Below are positions 59,101 through 64,000 of a stretch of 64,000 nt of DNA, one piece after another. Each line of letters begins with the position of its first letter. The stretch's first letter is position 1. This DNA comes from Symbiodinium natans (taxonomy: Eukaryota > Sar > Dinophyceae > Suessiales > Symbiodiniaceae): the NCBI GenBank assembly GCA_905221605.1, contig CAJNDS010002113.1, forward strand, positions 155,001 to 219,000, in the 5' to 3' direction. The position numbers were made by a program, and so were the translations under genes. A model generated the notes under the pieces. The model searched no databases, was not told the DNA's origin, and saw nothing but the letters and a program-made list of their open reading frames with translations.

Positions 59101-61609
59101 GTCCGCTGCGACGGAATACACCTTGTGGGCAAGTACGCTTGCGAAACTATCTATAAGCTTGAGGCAAATCCGTAGCCTTCAGACATCATTCTGCTCGTGA
59201 ATTTTCTTGGGTTTTCAAAAGTACAGATGTGTTTTTGTAGGCTGCAGCTCCAAGGGCAAGGATCGGATGCATGCTGGAGGCATTGACCCCCGGCCATTGT
59301 CGCCCGCAACGTCGGGGACGCTACCGACGACTCCTTGCTGCTGATGCCTGACATGAAAGCAGATGGCGCGCCCCATCGCAAGTCTTGTTGCGCGTCCTGC
59401 GAATCGTGTCGCACGGGCGCGCGCGCGTGCGCGCCCTCGAAGTTGATCACTCCTCTCGTGCCTGCATTCGGGTTCGCAGCATCTATCTGGATTAGGCTGA
59501 GGGTTGAGGGCAACTGCAGGAAGCCGCTTGGCCCAAGGCTCCAGAGTCGATGGCTTCCAAACCGTTCCCCTCTGAACCGAACACTCAATCCCAAGTGCTG
59601 CCATGAAATGTTCATTTTGTCATGATGTCATGTCTGCAGTCTTCGTATTTATGGAGTTTGACAAAAAAGGCCCCCCGTATTCGGAGTTTAGGGTGCCCCT
59701 CCTCAGCCCTGTCTCCCATCTCCACCCAGGCTTACAAGCCGCTGCCGCAGGTTCCAGAGCGACCTGGTCAGGACTGGATGAGAGCCCCCAAGGTACTTTT
59801 GGGGTTTCAGGTTTCGGGCCCAAGGTTTTCGGGTTGAGGGATGTTGAGGGCTTAGGGCATCTGGGGCTGAAATTTGTCGTGGTGTTTTACTTCCACCCGG
59901 GCACCTAGCCAACACTATAAATCGCCGTCCCTCTGGGTCTCCGAACAGGCGATTTTTTAGGCCAGATGGCCGGAGACGCTTAGCCCTCAACCCTGTAATC
60001 CCTAAGCCCACACTCTAAATCCTAAACCCTAAACTTCCTAAACCCTATGCCTATACCGGATATACCCTATACCCTAAGCCCCTGAACCTAGGAAGTCCCC
60101 CTTCTATCTTACCGCACTCTGTAGCTTTGGAATCACCAAGCACCTTTTGAGGGTGCCCGGACGCTCTGCATTTTTTAGGTTTAGGACCCTTTAGGGCCCA
60201 GGGTTTACAGCCCTGAAGCCTAAAGACCCGCAGCCCTGAAGCCTACATGTTTAGTGCCTTCAAGCCTAAATACTGAGGCCATCGGCATAAACCCTACTTG
60301 GAGGTTCATGGGTAGTTATAGTAGTAGGGTTATGAGTACCCTAAATAGGGTTATGACCAGTTATAATGCGAGTTACCCGACTTATCACCCACTTACAACT
60401 ACTCATGATCTTTCAAGTAGTCTCGTGCGTGCTTGCCCACAGGAGCTGGCCAATTCCGCAGACAGCTCGGGCCTCGAACCGTGGGAGGGTTGGCGGCAGT
60501 TGACTTTCTGGGTTTTGGGCTTTGTCTTACTTGTCCTTGTAGGTTGCGTTAGACACCAATGAGGTTCGTAACCCTCAAGCCTTAAACCCTAAAGGTTTGT
60601 AACACGAAACCCTGAACCCTAACCCCTAAATCCTAACCCTATAAACCCTAAGCCCTAAGCCCTAAGCCCTAAACCCTAAACCCTAAACCCAAATAGCCTA
60701 CAACAAAAAGCGGGCAGGGAGCCGACTACGATTTGGGTTGAAGGTTTTAGCAGCAACCGGACGCCCTGGACTCCAAGCCGTTCCAAGAAGCCTCAGAGGT
60801 TTAGGGTTTAGGGTTTGGGGTTCGGGGCTTTGGGTTTCGGGTTTCGGGTCTAGGGTTTAGGGAGTTATGTTTTCGGGTTTAGGGGCTCCTCCCCCCCCCC
60901 CTTCCCTTTCCCCCGTGTCCGCAAAGCCTGACACACCCGGCCGCCAAAAAGGAAGTGGCCGAAAAGGCATGATCTCGGAGATGAAGAGGATCAACGCCCG
61001 GGAGCTCGGCTGGGTATGGGGGCTTCAGACTCCCGAAGGGCTTTACTCAGGGTTCCTTAGAAGGGAGTTGGAAGGGCCTTGAGGGGTTTCTACATGATTT
61101 AAGGGGCTTGTAAGGGAGTTTGGGAGGTCCAGGGATGAGGAGCTCTGGGATTTAGGGTTTGGGGCTGTCGGGTTTTCGGGTTGAGCAGGTTAGGATTCCC
61201 TAAGCCCGAACCCAGCGTTTCAGGCTGTGGGGCTGGGGGCTGTCTGTTAGAGGCCCTTGACGCTGTCACCCTCAGCCCTAAAACCCTCAACCCTAACCCT
61301 CAACCCTCAATCCTTAACCCCCAAACCCTAAACCCTAAGCCCTAAACGCCAAACCTTAACCCTAAGCCCTAAACCCAGAACCCTAAACCCTAAACCCCAA
61401 ATCCCAAGCCCCAAACCCAAACCCCAAACTCCAAGCCCAAATCCTAAACCCACACCGAAGTTCCGAAGGCCTCTAACCCTAAACCCTAAACCCTAAACCC
61501 CAAACCCCAGACCCTAAACCCTAAACCCTAAACCCCAAACCCCAAACCGTAAATCCCCCTGAAGGCGCTGAATCTGGAGCCGACCTCCGCGAAGCATGAC
61601 GACTCGAAT
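53196..61609 (+). CDS. Ataxin-2/PBP1-like gene, 3' part (LsmAD domain onward)
   Basis: Same gene as 43,772-46,225. Exons: 53,196-53,231 (SSRDLVPWNAAP, phase-compatible with 46,225); 53,753-53,794 (HKDGAYGQDFGGLE, GA donor); 54,083 to about 54,139 or 54,150 (DGHADGQWDQFAANEQKLL); 55,634-55,690 (EYYTTPLDKNAIPVEKREE, GC donor); 56,225-56,272 (ADQIARAIESGQMHSE, GA donor); 57,007-57,048 (VEDRVDGDGDGEEE, GC donor); then candidates at 59,730-59,792 and 60,443-60,488; 60,927-60,995 (KGMISEMKRIN, GC donor) joined to 61,565-61,609 (ALNLEPTSAKHDDSN). RDLVPW, WDQFAANE, YYTTPLD and EADQIARAIE, in that order, reproduce the conserved LsmAD blocks. The FGVxSTF block expected between WDQFAANEQK and YTTPLD was not found, so one exon is missing or diverged. 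The 3' end may extend past 61.6 kb (an exon-like piece lies at 63,141-63,212). No PAM2 motif was recognised. Confidence 0.7.
53278..53318. repeat. Telomere-like patch in intron
   Basis: TTTAGGG/TTTAAGG heptamers just after the SSRDLVPW exon. Confidence 0.85.
54003..54082. repeat. 40-bp tandem duplication at an intron 3' end
   Basis: TCAGCGCCCAGATTCCCTGAG starts at 54,003 and again at 54,043. Each copy ends TTCGCCACAGCGACC. The second copy runs directly into CGCAG, the acceptor of the WDQFAANE exon at 54,083. Confidence 0.9.
54160..55330. other. Intron-like stretch, 1.2 kb
   Basis: Between the WDQFAANE and YYTTPLD exons. Contains a telomere-like patch at 54,573-54,590 and several short frames. 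None could be assigned as the missing LsmAD exon. Confidence 0.5.
55797..55912. repeat. ATT/TTA microsatellite
   Basis: (ATT)n, (TTA)n and (ATG)-interrupted trinucleotides. Confidence 0.9.
56273..56342. repeat. Telomere-like array directly after the ADQIARAIE exon
   Basis: (TTTAGGG)n with variants beginning within a few bases of the probable GA donor. Confidence 0.9.
57098..57345. repeat. AATACT/ATAATACT microsatellite
   Basis: Degenerate AATACTAG, AATACTAT and ATAACACT words, about 250 bp, in the intron after the VEDRVDGDG exon. Confidence 0.95.
57350..57439 (+). CDS. Exon-like segment, uncertain frame
   Basis: Between GTTCAG and GTGAAG. One frame gives GSGSSKSAPRQPGDREPNLD, another is equally open. 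If real it would be a downstream exon of the ataxin-2-like gene. Confidence 0.3.
57465..57625. repeat. Telomere-like array (CCCTAAA)
   Basis: About 160 bp, nearly pure CCCTAAA. Confidence 0.95.
57707..57799. mobile_element. MITE-like element, family A (copy 3)
   Basis: Left end CTAGAAATTCATGAGTAGTT and right end ACGCATGAGCATCCACG are inverted repeats of one another. The interior GGGTACTTAGAACCCTACTTC is shared with the other copies. About 93 bp. Confidence 0.6.
57860..58480. other. AT-rich then GC-rich stretch, no recognised gene
   Basis: 57,895-57,990 is T/A-rich. 58,130-58,480 has open frames on both strands without a recognised domain. Confidence 0.35.
58486..58650. repeat. GAAA purine microsatellite
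   Basis: (GAGA)n followed by (GAAA)n and AAATAAAG variants. Confidence 0.95.
58921..59180 (-). other. Minus-strand coding-like fragment, unrecognised
   Basis: The minus frame reads LKLIDSFASVLAHKVYSVAA followed by DDGILAIGGGSEIDG and KVESIVTMPDAV. It is protein-like and lies opposite to the plus-strand gene direction, inside what would be an intron of the ataxin-2-like gene. It may be a transposon remnant or an exon of a minus-strand gene. Confidence 0.3.
59730..59792 (+). CDS. Micro-exon, probably of the ataxin-2-like gene
   Basis: After CCACCCAG and before GTACTT. It encodes AYKPLPQVPERPGQDWMRAP plus Lys as a clean 21-codon block. The phase link to its neighbours was not established. Confidence 0.45.
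60294..60420. mobile_element. MITE-like element, family A (best-preserved copy)
   Basis: 127 bp with terminal inverted repeats: left CTACTTGGAGGTTCATGGGT and right ACTACTCATGATCTTTCAAGTAG (reverse complement CTACTTGAAAGATCATGAGT). The interior has GGTTATGA and GAGTTACCC words. No coding capacity. It sits in an intron directly before the ELANSADSS exon. Confidence 0.75.
60443..60488 (+). CDS. Micro-exon, probably of the ataxin-2-like gene
   Basis: After CCCACAG. It encodes ELANSADSSGLEPWE and ends before GTTGGC. Another exon-like block (QPDALDSKPFQEASE, 60,754-60,798) follows after TTTTAGCAG and ends before a telomere-like repeat. Phases were not fixed. Confidence 0.4.
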
Positions 61610-61735
61610 GTGCGCGGCGGAAGGACCGGTGCCTTGATTCGGGTTTAGGGTTTAGGGTTTGGGGTTTGGGGTTTAGGGTTTAGGGTTTAGGGTTTAGGGT
61701 TTAGGGTTTAGCGTTTAGGGTTTAGGGTTGGTTTA
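61261..61735. repeat. Two telomere-like arrays flanking the ALNLEPTSAK exon
   Basis: CCCTAAA/CCCCAAA type at 61,275-61,555 and TTTAGGG type at 61,637-61,735. The 61,565-61,609 exon lies between arrays of opposite orientation, so the region is a large imperfect inverted repeat with the exon in the loop. Confidence 0.9.
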
Positions 61736-61739
61736 GGGC

Positions 61740-63140
61740 TTCGACCTCAGGGCTTAGGGTCGTAAAGTCCTGCGAAATCTTGAGGGCTTCGGGTTCATTG
61801 GGTGAGTTCGGGTATTTCTTTCTCCGGGAGAGAGCTGCGAGCGTCTTGCCGCGTTTCCGTGTGGGGATGGGGCAGTGGATTTCAGATTGAGGGTTTCCCT
61901 CCAGTTTCAGAAGCCCAAGACAGCTTCCTGTTCCTTAAAGGCTTAGGGTTTAGGAGTTCGGATGACCGGGGGCGCCGGAAGGAACATGAAAGAGACAGCT
62001 GCGCGCAACCCGCAACGAATATCGGTGCCGGCCTCGGCGGATCAGGGATCAGGGTCCCTTTGAAGGTACCTTTTTTTGATAGGGATCCTTTATCAGAATC
62101 GGTCCCGCGACAAAACATAACAACAACAACGCCTACTCATCCGTAACCTCTCAAGCCTAAGACTACAACTCCCAGCGTGATGTCCGTGTGCCAGGGGCCC
62201 ACAGACCACCAGCGCCGGAAGTTAAAGGTCATAAGTGCTTGGGACACCCTCAGCTTCAAGGCGTAGATGATCATGCCGGCATGGGCACCCAGCACCCCCC
62301 CCCCAAAAGCAGTTAGGTGTGACCTCCGAGAATTCTCAGGCGGCCCTGGCCTCTTGGGTTTTGTGGGAACCCTCCCCTTCCCCCCCCCTGCAGCATGTTT
62401 AGAGGGTTCTCAAGTGCGGGCCTGAAGGGAGAAAAGGAAAAGCTGAGGGAGGGGTCAGGAGGGCTTTAAAGTAGCCCAAGGAAAAAAATAGGAAGAGGCC
62501 CCTCACAAAACAGCCGCCACGCCGTGCCCCCCGTCCCATCCGTCTCTGAAGCCCAGGGCAACAGCCAAGATTTGAAGTCCGAGTTTGTACAGCGCAGCCC
62601 TCGGTTGAAGCACTTGCGCTTTTTGTCCGGGCGTTGTGTGTGCATTGTAGGAACATCTGAAGGGTTTCTGCATCGATTCGGGGCTTGGTGTTCGTCTGCT
62701 GGACTACGCTGGACCTCTGCATGAGCACACCTTCATCGCCTCCCCCCCCCATGATCCGGTGATCCGGTGGCCAAGGTCGCTGCAAGTCATTTCGCAGCAA
62801 GAAGCAAAACGTAATCGCAGCCTGGGCCTCAGTACACGGTGCAGCGCCAACCAAAACCCCCCAACCCCAAGAACTGCAGCTTTGAAGGGTCCAGGGTTTA
62901 GAGGTATCTTGCTCGCTCGGTCCTGAAGCCCCGTCGGGCCTTTCGAGGTCGGGACTTTCGAGGTGTTAAGGCACTCGGACTTCCTGAACCCTGGAGGTAG
63001 TGTCCCTGCACAACCTTATCTCCTGCAGCAGAAGCTGAACTCTTGAATTTACGGGTTCAGACAAGCGATTTGTTCTCCCTGGTGCTTTGAGGCATCCAGG
63101 ATTCACGTTCGCATTGCCCGGGCCTTTCTAAGCTGAAAAG
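61740..63140. other. 1.4 kb without a secure exon
   Basis: G/C homopolymer runs (62,300, 62,380, 62,745) and short frames. A minus frame at 62,854-62,399 has no recognised domain. Confidence 0.4.
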
Positions 63141-63212
63141 CCGCCAGGCAAGAATGCCGAAGGAGGTGACGCCCCCTGGGAGGGCAACAACACCCAGGCA
63201 AGCGGCGACAAG
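63141..63212 (+). CDS. Micro-exon-like segment
   Basis: After GAAAAG and before a GC donor (GCAGAC). It encodes PPGKNAEGGDAPWEGNNTQA and SGDK. It is similar in size and flanks to the ataxin-2-like exons and could be its continuation. Confidence 0.4.
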
Positions 63213-63266
63213 GCAGACACGCGGGCTTCGCCTGAGTACATTACAATCTCGCTCTGCACCAAGAAC

Positions 63267-63267
63267 C

Positions 63268-63341
<74 letters not shown>

Positions 63342-63435
63342 ACCCTTAACCCTCAACCCTCAACCCCCAACCCCCAACCCCCAACCCCCAACCCTGAACC
63401 CTGAACCCTGAACCCTGAACCCTGAACCCTGACCG
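63267..63435. repeat. CCCTCAA/CCCTGAA array
   Basis: About 170 bp of heptamers, mostly CCCTCAA and then CCCCCAA and CCCTGAA. This is the same variant type as the 52.6-53.1 kb array. Confidence 0.95.
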
Positions 63436-63754
63436 GCCTGGTTTTGCAGGAGTGGCCGATGGGTCCCTTAGCCCCTAGACCTTATGCCTTTAAGCTCCCC
63501 TGAACCCACATAATTCCTGCACATGGGGGGCGCCCTCCTGCTGTCATGAAGGGTCGCTCTAAGCCGGGGGCCACCAGGGTCACTTTTTAATTCTTCAAGT
63601 CTGCGCATCCAGCTCTGCAAGGCGTTCTATGCCATGAGGGTTTAAGGTCTAGGGTTGTCTTGACTGGCCCCGTTCAGCAGGGCTTCAAGTGGCCCCAAAA
63701 AGGGGGGGAGGCCTGGTTCACAAGCATGTCGGGGTAACCCGGAACCCGAAGCCC

Positions 63755-63833
63755 TAAACACTAAACCCTAAACCCGTAAACGCTAAACCCTAAATCCTAA
63801 ACCCTAAACCCGAAACCCTAAACCCTAAACCCT
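63755..63833. repeat. Telomere-like array (CCCTAAA)
   Basis: About eleven heptamers with single-base variants, near the right end of the window. Confidence 0.9.
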
Positions 63834-64000
63834 ACCGGGGTCCGTATGTTCGGGCAAGCATGTCAAGCGCTGCCAGTCGAAGAACCAGCCGGGTGGCGGA
63901 CTCGGCTTTCAGAGCTTTCCCAAAGCCCACGCCCCAAGGAGATCGTTCTATTGTCATACTGCTCAGCCATTCTGCGGCTCTGTTACTCTATGATTCTATG

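Overview
This window looks like nuclear DNA of a dinoflagellate, most likely a symbiodiniacean or a close relative. The reasons are: very low gene density; long blocks of simple and tandem repeats; many interstitial TTTAGGG/CCCTAAA arrays; micro-exons whose introns often begin with GC or GA instead of GT; and decayed Ty1/copia, LINE-type and helicase-bearing fragments. All identifications are from reading the sequence; no database search was possible.

Layout. 1-8 kb: AT-rich, no gene recognised, with telomere-like patches, a fold-back element and one MITE-like element. 8.1-14.1 kb: minus-strand mobile-element remains (PIF1-like helicase, endonuclease/exonuclease/phosphatase domain, gag-like fragment) and microsatellites. 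15.9-27.4 kb: an 11.5-kb GC-rich block of tandem repeats, bounded by a 21-bp direct repeat and carrying a 121-bp direct repeat near both ends. 26-30 kb: broken minus-strand coding remnants. 30.3-31.5 kb: CCTTCGAAG satellite. 31.5-32.9 kb: plus-strand Ty1/copia remnant. 34.6 kb: 53-bp palindromic minisatellite. 36-43 kb: scattered exon-like pieces and a probable secreted cysteine-rich protein gene (40.6-41.3 kb). 43.8-61.6 kb: a split gene made of exons of about 26-70 nt that join in frame to give an ataxin-2/PBP1-like protein (Lsm plus LsmAD).

The main discovery candidate is a complete second gene on the same strand (46,768-52,481). It lies in one 7-kb intron of the ataxin-2-like gene, between the exons encoding the start and the middle of LsmAD. 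Four large exons give a predicted protein of about 929 residues: GRF-type zinc finger, calpain-like protease core, calpain domain-III-like region, ubiquitin-interacting motif, RING, and an RBR-type RING2/Rcat-like module. In the calpain core the catalytic Cys is Ala and the catalytic His is Ser, while the Asn is kept. It therefore looks like a pseudoprotease fused to ubiquitin-binding and ubiquitin-ligase modules. Ataxin-2 proteins act in RNA granules and mRNA fate, and the nested protein suggests ubiquitin signalling. Whether the nesting is functional or only a consequence of insertion cannot be told from sequence.
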